Notes: generated from the sequence alone by a model not told the origin. A stretch of 64,000 bases of DNA from Macrotis lagotis (GCF_037893015.1 NC_133666.1:617630974-617694973), one strand, 5' to 3'. Positions 11,845 through 26,410 are shown, counted from the first letter of the stretch. Numbers and translations are program-made.

Positions 11845-13195
11845 TTTGTGGCTAAACACCTTGAAAAGGCTGTAGATGCCTCCCCCTTATTCTCTTAACC
11901 ACTTATAATCTGACTTCACTATCCCAAGGAAATGACTTTTTACAAAATTACTAATGATTTCTTAATTGCCAAATTCATTGACTTTTTCTCAATCCTGTCC
12001 TTGATTTCTTTGTAATCTTTGATACTACTGTTCACTCTCTTCTTTTAGGTTTTCTGCATATTCTTCCCTAGTGTTCCTATCTGACCACACCTCAGTCTCC
12101 TCTACAGGATCCTTCTCCACCTCTTATATTCTAACTTAGGTGTCCCACAGGGTTCTGTCCTGGGCCTTCTTTTCTTCCCTCTCTACTCTAATTCACATAG
12201 TGATCTCATCAACTCCCATGGATTTGTCTATGCTTATCATTGTCAAATCTGCCCTAACCTCTCTGCTCTCATCTCCAACTGCTTTTCAGACATTTCAAAT
12301 TGGATGTCCAGTTGACATCTTATACTCAACAGGTCCAAAGCTAAATTTGTTATCTTTCCCCAACTCCTAATTTTTATATTATTGCTCTCAAGAACACCAT
12401 CCTCTCAGTTCCTCAAGCTTTCGACCAAAGTGCAATCAAGGTGTAACAAGGCTTGCTACCTCACTATCTCTTATCCATATTCAAACTCTTGTCAAGGCCT
12501 ATCAACTTCAGAATTACAGCTTCTCTTCAGAGTGTCCTCTTCTCTCTTCTGATATTGCCATTATCCTGTTGCAAGACCTCATCACCTTGAACTATTGCAA
12601 TAGCCCACAATAGACTGCCACAAGTGTCTCCCAACTACAACCCGTCCATTCAGTCACCAAAGTGATTTTTTTAATGCTCAAGTCTGATAATGTCACCCCC
12701 CCATTCAATAAATTCCAGTATCAAATACAAAATTCTGTTTGGGGTTCAGTGCCCTTGATAACTAGCTTCCTTCTACCTTTCCAGACTTCTTACATCTTAT
12801 TCTCCATCCATGTAAATTTTGATCTAGGGACACTGATTTGATCTAGTGACTCCTTGCTATTCCCTGGGAAAAAAAAAAAAAAAAACAAAACATTTCATCT
12901 CTGGACTCCAAGTATTTTCTCCTGCTCTCTTCAATGTCTGGAATGCTCTCTTATCAGATCCCTGCCCATTGGTTCTCTTTAAGCATTAAACTGAAGTCTT
13001 ACCTTCTTTAAGAAGCTTTTTCTAACCCCTTTTCATTCTTGTGCCTTCCCTCTTCTAATCTTTTTCTATACATAGTTGTATATTTTTTGTTTGCTTGTTA
13101 TCTCACTAGATTGTCAACTCTTTGAGGGCAGTAACTATCTTTTGACTCTTTTGTATTCTCACTGCACAGTACCAAGAAAACAGTAGACATTTATA
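11030..13195 (+). mobile_element. L2 LINE, long decayed copy
   Basis: Sense-strand remnants of the L2 reverse transcriptase are visible, for example a VSQGSVLGP-type segment with GPLLFS at about 12140-12190 and an ISNWMS-like stretch near 12290. They are followed by the 3' region with 'CTCACTAGATTGTCAACTCTTTGAGGGCAG'. It is broken by many changes and interrupted by the microsatellite at 11693-11841 and a poly-A run near 12869. Confidence 0.75.
11693..11841. repeat. TG / TA compound microsatellite
   Basis: (TG)15, then TA/CA-rich bases, a second TG run and about 30 TA units. The open frames across it encode only Val-Cys and Tyr-Ile repeats and are not genes. Confidence 0.97.
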
Positions 13196-13722
13196 CCATC
13201 TTCTCCCAAAATCTGCCATTCTCTTTTAAATAGTGACCAAAAAATAGCATCTCTATTGCTTCTTTCTCCATTTTCCCTTCAGTTTCATATTCCTTAGCCA
13301 TCCTTCCTAAATTTCTTTTAGCTATACAATTTATTCCCATGAACCATCATGGTCAGGCCATTCAACCAGCTCAGAATTCATCTAATTGTCTTACCATCTA
13401 GCCCATATCCTTCCTTATTCTCCACAAAAATGATAGGCAACATTTTACCAAATGCTTTGTTAATATCTAGGCAAATTATCTTACTGTATTCCCAGGATCC
13501 ACCAGTTCTAACTCTAGATAATTTTAACAGATTAAAACATTCACTCATATAAAGAACATTACCCTTTTTATTTGCCCCAACACTTAAAAGTGGTAAGTGA
13601 TAATGTCTTTCCCAATAGAAAATCATTTATTCCAGATTTCATTATCACCAACCAATCTCTAAATTCATGGGTAACAAAAGGTTTCCATAACCAATCCTTT
13701 AAGGACAAAATTAAGATTGTTC
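13196..13722. repeat. Unclassified old repeat
   Basis: The stretch around 13290-13560 ('AAATGCTTTGTTAATATCTAGG') shares phrases with 23640-23900 ('TATTTTACCAAAATCTAGG'), so it is probably an old dispersed element, perhaps CR1/L3-related. No coding evidence. Confidence 0.35.
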
Positions 13723-14121
13723 TGTGTGGGAACACAGACTGTTCTAACGGACCACCACTTGGACAGTCTCAGGAGCTGACAAGCCACCCTTAGAGATAAG
13801 GTGCGGGAGTCCTTGGGAGCTGGAGTCCTTGGGAGCTGCCCCACCGACCAAGGACACTAGACACAGCTGTGCCTTATCACCTCCTCCCTAACATACCCCC
13901 CTATCCTGTAATGCAAGATGCTGCACGTACACAATGCTTGCATCCCCATTCCATCATTATTCTTTGTTCTACCCCGGAAGACCTAACAGTATATATGTAA
14001 TAGCTAAGCAGTAATAAAATTGAGCTGGAGGCATAAGGCAGTAGTGGCTTGACTCCTTATTCTCACCTCCCCTCCAGGAGGGAGGTTGCCACTGTGGGCC
14101 CCAAGGAAGCAAGTCACAACA
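13723..14121 (+). mobile_element. Solo LTR of an endogenous retrovirus
   Basis: A 399-base unit begins TGTGTGGGAACAC and ends GTCACAACA, giving the TG...CA ends of an LTR. It holds a TATA-like TATATATG at about 13990 and a polyadenylation signal AATAAA at 14013-14018. It is GC-rich compared with its surroundings. No internal retroviral sequence adjoins, so this is a solo LTR fossil. The family cannot be named by eye; short flanking bases GTTC/GTTT would fit a 4-base duplication of ERV1 type. Confidence 0.7.
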
Positions 14122-15615
14122 GTTTTGACCAATTAATATTTTTGCATGTAAAGAACAATTGATATTGTGATCAAACAACATTCATTAAAACACCAATTGT
14201 GTGGAGTTCACTGCTCTTGATGCTTAAGGAGACTCAGGTAAGACAGTTCTTGCCTTCATGGAGCTTACAATCTACTAACATTCCTTCCATATACCTTTAG
14301 GAGTCTCTGACTGAGGATTCTTACATGATGGAGGACACTCTAAAAAATTCTTTAAGTCTGATTCCTCAGGGTTTGAAAACATCTCTATTGGCTTTGGTCA
14401 TCCATGAGTTGAGAAGAGGGACTTTGGATCTCCACTTCCACACAGAGGATACAATATCCAGAAATGCCAAGATAATCTTGCCAGTATCCAATAAGATAGA
14501 ACACCATCAGTGAGACAGGTAAGGATGCTTCTCATGTAACCCAGTAGTGCTGACATTCCCTTAGGCAAGAATGACAATTATTGAATGAATATAAAATATA
14601 AGATTTCTAATATATATGTACCTACATATAAACTCCTTCACTAAAAATGGTTATTGTGATAAAGTGCTGAGTTGTAAGTTTGTGGAGTATTGAACTTCAT
14701 GGTAAAAGAGGGCTCACTGAAAATGTGCTATTTATGCTACCTCTTATTATTGGAGAGAGGTATTCATTGTACTCACAGAGAAACTAATATTGATATAGAC
14801 TCAAACCACCAGAACTTTTTCAGAAAAAAAGTTATTATACCTATCTTTTAATTAGAAAATTATTTTTGAACCCACATTTAGATTTTTTTTTTTTTGGTGA
14901 GGGAGGTGAATTAAGAGGTAAACCTGTGATTTCATGAGTATAATTTCTTGGTATAGAAACTCTCAATCATCACATCTGATCTATAACAGTAAGAAACATA
15001 TCTATAGAACTGAGAATAACTAGTCACACTATTAATATGTGACATGCAAGACTCAAAACTAGGTCTCCCTGACTCTAAGATCAATATTTCACATTATTCC
15101 CCAAGACTTCATATTCTCTATAGAATTTAATCTAGTAGACTAAGCTGAATGTCCTAAAAAAAAAAATTGATACAACTGTGGGATTCAAGACAACAATAGC
15201 AAATTCATGCTTTATGCACAGGAAAGGTCTAAAAGGATCATTAAAGGATCATTAACATGACAATGGTTTGGTTACTATTATGCTAAATTCAATATAAACA
15301 TTTTTGGGGATAAAAAAACAAATAATAGGAATTTTACATACAGCCATGATTTTCTTATTTTATCTTACAAGACTGTTTTACTAATTTTCTTATTTTAAAT
15401 ATCTGCATAAACTAGAAAAAATGTGACAGTAGAAGGGAAAAGTTTTTAAATTTAAATTGTAAAAAATAAAAAGTTCTCACTTCCCACTAATCATTATATA
15501 CACAAATTTGATTGAACATTTTTCTTCAATAAGATAAGCCTTGACTAGTCAAGAATTTCTTCACAATTCAAAATTATTTTGTATATATATTTGCATCTTT
15601 TCCCATAGGCTAGCA
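14122..15615. other. No gene; one short old repeat
   Basis: The part at 14190-14290 resembles the 'GGAGCTTACAATCTACTAAC' tail of an old L3-type repeat. The rest is AT-rich with no supported frame; the 62-codon frame at 14325-14513 has no domain and is not called. Confidence 0.45.
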
Positions 15616-16935
15616 GCACAATTCAAGGTCGAAAGGTAATGTAAGCTAGTGACTTTTTGTGAATAATTCTAAAGAGATTCTCAGATCTACTAACTATATA
15701 TCAATATGCCTGTTATCCCACAACCCCGCCAACATTTTATCATTCTCCTATTGATAGTTGTGAGGTGTAATTCTGAAATTACTTTAATTTGCATTACTCT
15801 AAAATTAGTAGTGATTTGGAGCAGTCTTTTCCCCATATGACTAGAGATAGGTTTCTTACCTTAAGTATTCTCTGTTCATATCCTTCAACTTTTTGTCAGA
15901 TGTAGACCTTTGGGAATTTTATCAAAAACTTACAGCAAAGATATTTCCCCACTGTTTCCTTTTTCACTGTGGCATTTATTAGATTTGTTGGTGGCAGAAA
16001 CTTTTTTAATTTTTCATAAAAATTTATCTTCTAAGATCATCTTTATTTCTTATTTAGTCATGAACTTTTCTACTATCCATCAATTTAATGGGTAATTTCT
16101 GTAGTGATCAAAAATTGGAATTAGGAGAACTGAGGAATGACTGATTTAAGCTTTGGTGTGTGAATGTGATAAGGAGGAAACATGATGTTTAAAAGACAAA
16201 GACTTGGGGTAACTAGGTGGTGCAGTGGATAGAGCACTGGCCCTGGAGTCAGGAGTACCTGAGTTCAAATCCAGTCTCAGACGTTTAATAATTACCTAGC
16301 TGTGTGGCCTTGGGCAAGCCATTTAACCCCATTTGCCTTGCAAAAACTTAAAAAAAAATAGACAAAGACTTTATGGATTAATGGAGAATGAAGTGAGAAG
16401 AAACAGATACAATTTACATAACATCAATATTATAAAAATGAAGAATTTTGATATTTATAAACAAGAATGAAATGAGAACAATTTAAATTATAACTCTATA
16501 ACACTAACTCTAAATTAACCATCAATACAATTACTATTTATAATTCCAGAGGAACATTGTTAAAATGTTCTATCCATTGGAGAGATAATGGATTTAAGAT
16601 ACAAAATGAGGCATATTTTGGTGTACAGCCATTGGGGGAATTTATTTTATTGAACTATGCATATTTGTTACAAGAAACTTAATTTTTTTACCTTTTACCT
16701 TTTTTTTCAATAGTTTTGGGGTAGAGTCAAATGAAAGCATATTTCTGTTCATTTTCTTTTTTAATAAAGAGGTGGAAGAGTGTTGCATATGTAAAATGTT
16801 GCATGAATTTTCCATTGAGGTCACTATCATTAATTTTACTAAACTATTTTACTTTGTTACAAGAAACTTCTCACAAAGGGGTACATTCTATAAATATATG
16901 TAATGTAAAAACTAAATATATTAATAAAATGTTTT
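15616..16935 (+). mobile_element. Old L1 with inverted 5' part
   Basis: From 16115 to about 16935 the plus strand carries the sense L1 ORF2 end and 3' UTR ('CTATCCATTGGAGAGATAATGGA', 'GCATATTTGTTACAAG'). From 15616 to about 16110 the L1 ORF2 end is on the minus strand (for example NVGGVVG after a TSQLSIGE-like stretch, the counterpart of the RCWRGCGEIG region). Piece order and orientation fit a twin-priming 5' inversion. A SINE lies at 16206-16359. Confidence 0.7.
16206..16359 (+). repeat. SINE inside the inverted L1
   Basis: A complete tRNA-type SINE with the perfect duplication AGACAAAGACTT at 16194-16205 and 16360-16371. Confidence 0.95.
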
Positions 16936-16999
16936 ATCTGTTCACAATCATTAATTCTCTCACTAATGAGGTGATAGGAGGATCTTCTACAGTTAAATC

Positions 17000-17105
17000 A
17001 GTTAAAATTAATTGAGCCAATACTCTGTGCAGGATACTATTATATCTTGTATCTCTCAGAACTGAGATTTCAAGTCCCTGACATCATGGAATTTATAATG
17101 CAGTA
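17000..17105 (+). repeat. Short old L3-type tail
   Basis: 'GAGCCAATACTCTGTGCAGG ... CATGGAATTTATAATGCAGTA' resembles the 'ACTGTGC ... GAGCTTACAATCTA' terminal module found at several places in the window. It borders the 3' end of the finger exon, as a similar module does at 52215-52330. Confidence 0.45.
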
Positions 17106-19642
<2,537 letters not shown>

Positions 19643-20143
19643 CTGAAAATACAAAACAACAATATATACATTTCTCAATGTTAGGAAAGTAAATTATAGA
19701 ACAAATATAAAATTAAAATCAATGCATAACAAATATATAAAAACTCAAAAATCCTAGAAATTGCTTAGTTAAAAAAAATAGATGAGGGGAATTAAAGTAG
19801 AAGAAAAGGATCTTGGAGGGTAAATTGAGAAAAACATAAAATTTTGGCAAAGTCACCTAGGGAATTCCTCAAAGAAAATGCTTAGACTAAGAAGAACAGG
19901 TAAAATAGAGAAGAAATAATCAATTCATCAATAAACACTTATTAAGTACCTATTATTTTCCAGGCAAAAATGAGATAGTCTCTGCCCTCAAGAAGCTTAT
20001 GTTCTAATTGAGGAGACAACATATATACCCATAGATACATACGAAATGAATAAAAGGTAGTTTGGAGAGAGAAGAGAGAATGAAAGTCAATAAATATGGA
20101 ATGAATATAATTCAGGAAATTAAGAGAAGGTAAGAAATAAGTT
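19643..20143. other. Intron of pseudogene 2; short old repeat
   Basis: The part at 19920-20030 is an old repeat tail ('ACACTTATTAAGTACCTATTATTTTCCAGGC ... CCCTCAAGAAGCTTATG'). The remainder is AT-rich without named features. Confidence 0.5.
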
Positions 20144-20159
20144 AAGATTTAAGGGAACT

Positions 20160-20312
20160 GGGCAGCTAGGTGGTGTAGTGGATAAAGCACTGGCCCAGGA
20201 GTCAGGAGGACCTAAATTTAAATCTGGTCTCAGATATTTAATAATTACCTAGCACTGTGACCTTAGGCAAGTCACTTAATCCCATTGCCTTAAATAAATA
20301 AAACTGAAAAAA
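20160..20312 (+). repeat. SINE sharing target site with HAL1
   Basis: Between two perfect copies of AAGATTTAAGGGAACT (20144-20159 and 20313-20328) lies a tRNA-type SINE. A third copy (AAGATTTAAGGGAATT, 23035-23050) closes the HAL1 that starts directly after the second copy. Confidence 0.93.
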
Positions 20313-20328
20313 AAGATTTAAGGGAACT

Positions 20329-23034
20329 GGGGGGACAAAGCCAAGATGGCAGAATGAAGGCAGTAAATCCCAGAAGCTCTCCCCTGGATCACTCCAAATG
20401 CCTTTAAATTATGACTCTAACTAAATTCTAGAATGGCTAAACCTACCAAAATACTGAGTGAAATAATTTTCTGGCTCAAAACAACTTAGAAGATATGCAG
20501 GAAGGGTCTGTTCCACTGGGGTTGGAAAGGGCCACAGCCCTGCTCAACCCCCATTCCAGGTATCCAGGTCTGTCTGGGTCCCTGGGGGTACCTGGGTCTG
20601 GGACAGCAGGGACCAGTTTCCAGGCCTCTCAGTCCAGGGATTGCCAAAGACAACATGGAAGGTCAATGAGAAAATTTTGCCCCACCAGAGTGAGTACAAA
20701 CCAGCAGAGGCCTCAGGACAGCCCCAACTAGGGAACCAGAAAAGCAAGCCTGCGGGGCCACCCAGCAGCTGCTTCCAGAGTGCTTAACCCACAGACAGTC
20801 AAAGGGTCAGGGGTAACTGCAAAGGGCTCTCCGCTATTCCAGGGTCAAGACTCTGTTGCCTTGCCCATTCTCAGATCCAGGTTACAGTCTGAAGCCCCAT
20901 ACTGCCAGAGTGGAGCAGGCCCCCTCATCATAGTTCCAGTGCAAAGGGGAGTGCTTGTGGTCATTCAAAGACCAGAGTAAAGGCCAAGAGAGCAGTCAGA
21001 GCCTCTCAGAGGACCTTGAAGGAACTGAGGTCCCTAGGGAGAGAGAGTATTCCTGAAAATAGCTACAAAAACCCTCAAAAGCTTAGGAAAGTGCATCTTC
21101 CACCCTGGAAGCAGAACTCCACCTTAACAAAGAGTTAAAATTAAGTCATGGACTGGGGAAGTGAGCAAACAAAAAAGAAAAAGAATCTGATCATAGACAA
21201 TTACTTTGGTCCCAGGGGAAGATCAAAATACACACTCAGAAGATGATAAAGTCAAAGTTTCTGTATCCAAAGCATTCAAGAAAAATATGAATTGGTCTCA
21301 GGCTATGGAAGAGCTAAAAAAGATTTTGAAAATGAAGAAAGGGAGGTAGAGGAAAAACTGGGAAGAGAAATGAGAGTGATATGGGAAAATCATGAAAACC
21401 AAGTCAGCATTTGGTGAAAAGGTACAAAAAATTAATGAAAAATAACATTTTAAAAACCAATTTTGATCAAATGGAAAAAAGCAGTCCAAAATGTCAGTGA
21501 AGAGAGAAGAATGCCTTAAATAGCTGAACTGGTCAGATAAAAAAAGCTCTCTGAAAAAAATAATTCCTTCAAATGTAGAATGGAGCTAAGAGAAGTTGAT
21601 GACTTTGTGAGAAATAAGAAACAAGAAAAGAAAGCCGAAAGAATGAAAAACTAAAAGAAAATTTGAAATATCTTATTGGAAAAACAACTGACCTGGAAAA
21701 CAGATTCAGGGGAGAGAATTTTAAAATTTTCAGGCTACCTGAAAGTCATGTCCAAGAAAAGAGCCTAGACTTCATTTTTCAAGAAATTCTCCAGGAAAAT
21801 TGCCCTGATATCCTAGAAACAAAGGGTAAAATAGAAATTGAGGGAATCCACTGATCACCTCCTAAAAGAAATCCCAAAATAAAAACTGCCAGGAATATTG
21901 TGGCCAAATTCCAGAACTCCCAAGTCAAAGAGAAAATATGACAAGCAGCCAGAAAGAAACAATTCAAATATTGTAGCACTACAGTCAGGATTGTACAAGA
22001 TTTGGCAGTGTCTACATTAAGGGCCCATAGGATTTAGAATATGATATTCCAGAAGGCAAAAGAGCTTGGATCACAACCAGGAATCAATTACCCAGCAAAA
22101 CTGAACATCCTCTTTCAGGGGAAAAGATGGATATTCAATGAAATAGGGGAATTTCAAATGTTCCTGGTGAAATGACCAGAGCTGAACAGAAAGTTTGATT
22201 TTCAAGTATAGGACTCAGGTGAAGCATAGAGAAGGTGGACAGAAATGAGGGATTTAATGATATTCAACTACTTGAATTCCAGCACGGAAAGAAGATACTG
22301 ATACTCATATGAACCTTTTCATTTATTAGGGCAGTGAGAAGTATTTATAGACAAGGCACAGGAGGGAGTTGAATATGAAGGTATAATATATTATAAAGAT
22401 AAAGTTAATGAGTGAGAAAGAAATGTACTGGGAGAAAGGGAAAGGAGAGATAGAATGGCCAAGATGTTTCACATAAAGGGGAAAAGAAAAAGCTTTTGCA
22501 ATGGAGTGGAAGGGGGGGAAGAGGGGAAATGAGTAAGCCTTCATTCTCAATGGAAATGGCTGAGAGAGGGAATAACATACACACTCATTAGGTATAGAAA
22601 TCTATCTTTCCCTAGAGGAAAAAGGAGAGGACAGGGATGGGAGTCAGGGGACAGAGGGAGGGGAAGTGGGGTGTAGGCGATAAAAGAGAAGGAAGATCAT
22701 GGGAGAGGGAAGTCAGATATAACATTTTTGAGAAGGGGACAGAATGAAAGGAGAAAGAATAGACTAAATGGGAGTGGGGACAAATAGGATGGAGGTAAAT
22801 ACAGCTAGCAATAACAACTGGGAAAAAATATTGAAGCAACTTCACTGATGAAAAAGACTTATGATAAAGAATGTGATCCATCCCAAATATAGAACTGGTG
22901 GTATCTGAATACAGACTGAAGCACACTTTTTTCCCCCTCTCACTTTATTTTTCTTGAGATATATCTTGGGGGGGGGTATTATGTTTACTTTTACAACAAA
23001 TAATGTGAAAAGATCAGAAAATACATTTTTTAAA
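20329..23034 (+). mobile_element. HAL1 (half-L1), full-length, ORF1 decayed
   Basis: The 5' end carries CAAAGCCAAGATGGC, a YY1-type motif typical of L1 5' ends. ORF1 remnants run from about 21295 to 22240 (for example LIGKTTDLENRF, FQEILQENCPDIL at 21663-21854) but are broken by stops. A purine-rich spacer and an L1-type 3' end with GACTGAAGCACAC and a terminal TGTTTACTTTTACAAC follow. No ORF2 sequence lies between ORF1 and the 3' end. The 16-base duplications on each side show that the element is complete as inserted, which fits HAL1, an L1 derivative lacking ORF2. Confidence 0.85.
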
Positions 23035-23314
23035 AAGATTTAAGGGAATTTAGGAAAATAAGTTCACTGTAAGGAATAACTATGGTCTTGTAAGCAACTT
23101 CTCTATATGTTACCATATAGTATGTATGTATGTATTGTTTTTGTTTTTGCCTGCTTATTGTAATGCATAGGAACAAAACTCATGTTCATGAACTCAAATC
23201 CTTCCCCTAACCAGAGCTGTGGGGTCAAATAGAACAGAAAGATAAGCTCAGGCATTTTACCATATAATGAGAAGGTTTATGATTAATCAAGAAAAGGAAG
23301 ACCATTTTTAAAAA

Positions 23315-23605
23315 AAAAAAATTTTGGAAAGGCAATGGGGTTGGGGTAGCTAGATGGCTTAATGAATAGAACACTGGCCCTGATGTCAGGAGGATCTGAG
23401 TTCAAATCCAGCCTCAGACACTTATTACCTAGCTGTGTGACCTTGGACAAGTCACTTGACCCCATTGTCTTGCCAAAAAAAGGTGATGAGGTTAAGTGAC
23501 TTGCCCAAGGTCACATAGCTAAGTAAGAATTAAGTGTCTGAGGCAGGATTTGAACTCGGGTCCTCCTGACTCCAGGGCCAGTACTCTACCTTGCTGCACC
23601 CAGGA
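23315..23605 (-). repeat. Antisense SINE split by a sense SINE
   Basis: The outer SINE is antisense: its tail at 23315-23342 (GGCAATGGGGTT) resumes at 23479 (GGTGATGAGGTTAAGTGAC) and continues to 23605. The inner SINE (23343-23478) is in sense orientation, so the two are near-complementary and could form a large hairpin. Confidence 0.85.
23343..23478 (+). repeat. Inner SINE, sense
   Basis: Reads GGGGTAGCTAGATGG to CTTGCCAAAAAAA. It is inserted in the outer antisense SINE, with GGCAATGGGGTT / GGTGATGAGGTT as a diverged duplication. Confidence 0.87.
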
Positions 23606-23619
23606 AGACTATTTCTAAA

Positions 23620-23975
23620 AAAAAATCCACTATAAATGGCAATCCAGATATTATCATCAAATTCTTATCTCTCCATATTATCCAGAAAATAATGAGATAT
23701 TTTAGCAAATATTTTACCAAAATCTAGGTTAGTTGTTATCTATAGCAAACAACTCAAAAAGAAAAAAAGGAAATAAGCAGTCCATTTGGACAGTTCAGGG
23801 TTTTTCCTGATCAAAGTTAAATTTGCTTCTTGTTAAATGTCTAACTTCATTCATTGCTCCTGGCTATGCTCTCTGAGGCCAAATAAAACAAATCTAATCT
23901 GATTTGAATTACCAAACACAAAGGGTAGTTCATTGTCAGTTTAGTAAGAGGTCTCCAGAAGTATTCAGAGCATTG
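23620..23975. repeat. Unclassified old repeat
   Basis: Shares phrases with 13290-13560 and contains no coding signal. It is probably another copy of the same old dispersed element. Confidence 0.3.
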
Positions 23976-23979
23976 GGAT

Positions 23980-24460
23980 GATGAAAGATCGATCACAAAT
24001 TCACCTCATAAAAGGACTGTTTAAAGGAACAGGAGAAAGCTCAGGGAAGACTTAACAGTTTTATTCAATATCCATCATATGGAAAAAGGATTCAACTTGT
24101 TAGTTGGCCTTGGAGGACAGATGATCCAGGAGCAACAGGCTAGAGCACTAGGCTGAATCTAATGAGATGGAATTCAACAGGGATACATGAAAAGTATTAT
24201 ACTTGGATTCAGTTTTACAGGTACAGGATGAGGAGAAAGGCATGGTAAAAACAGATATTGTCTAAATATGATCTAAGAGTTTTAGTGAATTTTGAGCATT
24301 AAATGAGACAGCAATATGATATGGCAACCAAAAATACTAATGCAATCTCAGTCTACATTAAAAGAGACACCACTTCCAGGAGCAAGAAGGTAATAATTAG
24401 ATCACATCAAAAGCACTATGTTCAGTTCTGACTGCCATGGCTTGTTAAGTTGGAGGGTGT
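23980..24460 (+). repeat. L3/CR1-like pieces in swapped order
   Basis: The first part (to about 24180) shows the late 3' region ('AGCTCAGGGAAGACTTAACAG ... GGATTCAACTTGTTAG'). The second (24190-24460) shows an earlier region ('GCAATATGATATGGCAACC ... GTTCAGTTCTGACTGCC'). The order is reversed from the family, so these are two copies or a rearranged one. Confidence 0.55.
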
Positions 24461-24464
24461 TCAT

Positions 24465-25260
24465 TTAAATAGATTTGAGACTTATCAGCATATAGATGAT
24501 ATTTGAATCCATGGGAGCTGATGAATTCAACAAGAAGAGGGGGAAAAGAAGATCCTGAAAAGGAGAATAAGAAAGAGGGGTCATAGAGATAGAAGGAGAA
24601 ATGGGAGAAAAGACCATCTAACAGAAAAGATTAATTAATTGTTAGAAATGCTACAAAGAGATCAATAAGGATGAACATTGGGGAAAAGGTCCTTCAGTAA
24701 TTTTAGAGAGAATAGTTTTAGTTGAATGATAAATCAGACTATAGAGAATTAAGAATAGAGTAATGGGAAAAGAAGTGGAGGAATCTATTATAGATGCTGT
24801 TCCCAAGGAGTTTTGCCAGAAAAGGAGAGATAGAGGTTGATAATGAACAAGGACAGACAGATCAAATGAGAGTTTCCTAAATATTGGGGAGACATGGATA
24901 TGTTTATAGATGTCAGGGAAACACTCAGTAGACAGGAAGAGATTGAAAATAAATAGAAGTGGGGATGACAGAGAAGACAATCTCCTGAAGAAGATGGAAT
25001 GGAATGGGATCACTTGTGCACGACAAAGGATTTGCCTTGGTACAGAAAAGGATCACTTCATTATGTGAGACAGGAATGAAGGAAGACATAATCCAAAAGA
25101 TATTTGTATGACGTGAGAGGAGAAGAGGAAGATCTTGTTGAATGTCTGGAATTTTTTAGTAATATATATGACAAGGTTCTAAGCTGAGAGAACAAGGCAA
25201 AGTGGATTCATGGGAGAATTGAGAAGGGAGGAAAAAAGTGTGAAAGTGTTGTTGTGCTAA
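24465..25260 (-). repeat. L2 LINE fragment
   Basis: On the minus strand, a frame at 24651-25013 reads FPDIYKHIHVSPIFRK then VHYQPLSLLF, the L2 reverse transcriptase region ('FKHAHVTPLLKK ... NYRPISLLP'). The frame is open for 120 codons but is a fossil piece. Confidence 0.7.
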
Positions 25261-26200
25261 GTGCATAAAGCAATATTTTAGAAGACATTGCTGGTGGAAG
25301 TTTTTTAAGTCACCATAAGTACCATTCAAAAAAGGTAATTAAGAGAACATCAATAACTAACCATTTTATACTTTCTCAATATTATTCTCATAAAAACTTT
25401 AACCGAAAAAAGAATTTTCAAATTGTTCTTTAAAGAAGACCCCATCTTTATAAATGTACAACTGACCACTAACAATAAGGAATATGAATCAGTTTTGTTC
25501 ATTGTTTTGTTATTACTAAAAAGAAATAGATTTAAGAAAATTCACCCTTAAAGGCTCTCCTCCAACAAGGAGGAAAGAATATGTTGGCCAGTTCACTGAG
25601 TTAATACATTAGTACATTCATTTGGGACTTGAACTGTAGATGGACAACAAAATAAATAGGCTTAAAATTGAATAGAGCAAAAAAAGCAGGCTAAATGGCA
25701 TTTCAAAACTCCAAAATGCTTTTAATAATACTAAACATTGTCTTGGTACAATATATGAAAACTTCAACATTCTATTGGCAATGTTCCATGGTTATCAATC
25801 TTAGAACTTTTCATCCTCCAAAGAACCAAAGTGGTAGGTAACACAAATGGAAAGAAGCATGGTAGGAAAACAGGCTACATGCAAGAAGTGTTGTAAAAAT
25901 AAAAAGTAGAAAGGAATGATTTGAAAAAGATGTCAATTGTTCATGTGTTGAGAGCTGGGGAGAAAACAAGGACTAGAATGCACTAGTATCTGTGAAATGT
26001 AAAAAGACCTAGAGGTCTTTCTTTCAGGACACCAAGTAACTTGTCTATGGAGAACCTATAGGAGAACATGGACTAAAACTACACATAATGTTAAGGAATA
26101 GATTATTTACATCAGCAGAGGGAATACCTATATTAATGATATCACAGAACCACATACTAAAACAGCCCACAGAAAAACAAGGGTAGCATGGGGTGTCATG
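25261..26200. other. No gene or repeat recognised
   Basis: AT-rich, intron of KZFP pseudogene 2; no supported feature. Confidence 0.4.
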
Positions 26201-26204
26201 GGAG

Positions 26205-26410
26205 CAGCAAGGTGTGTGGCATAAGATAATCTACATTAGAGTTCCAGCACTGCCACTTACTAACTACATGATCCAGGATACATCACTTCCCTGTGCCTCA
26301 GTTTCCTCAACTGTAAAATGGGGATAATAGTATTATACCACCTACATCTCATAGTGTTGTAGCAAAAAAAATTCATTAAAAAAATCACATCCTTTTATAT
26401 AGCTTAATAT
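26205..26410 (+). repeat. MIR SINE
   Basis: Shows 'GTTCCAGCACTGCCACTTAC', 'CCCTGTGCCTCAGTTTCCTC' and 'TGTAAAATGGGGATAATAG', the classic MIR order. Confidence 0.85.

Noticed and set aside
11545-11898. Two plus frames of about 100 codons
   Set aside because: Made of L2 debris and TG/TA microsatellite encoding Val-Cys and Tyr-Ile repeats.
24651-25013. 120-codon open minus frame as a host gene
   Set aside because: It matches the L2 reverse transcriptase region and is a fossil piece.
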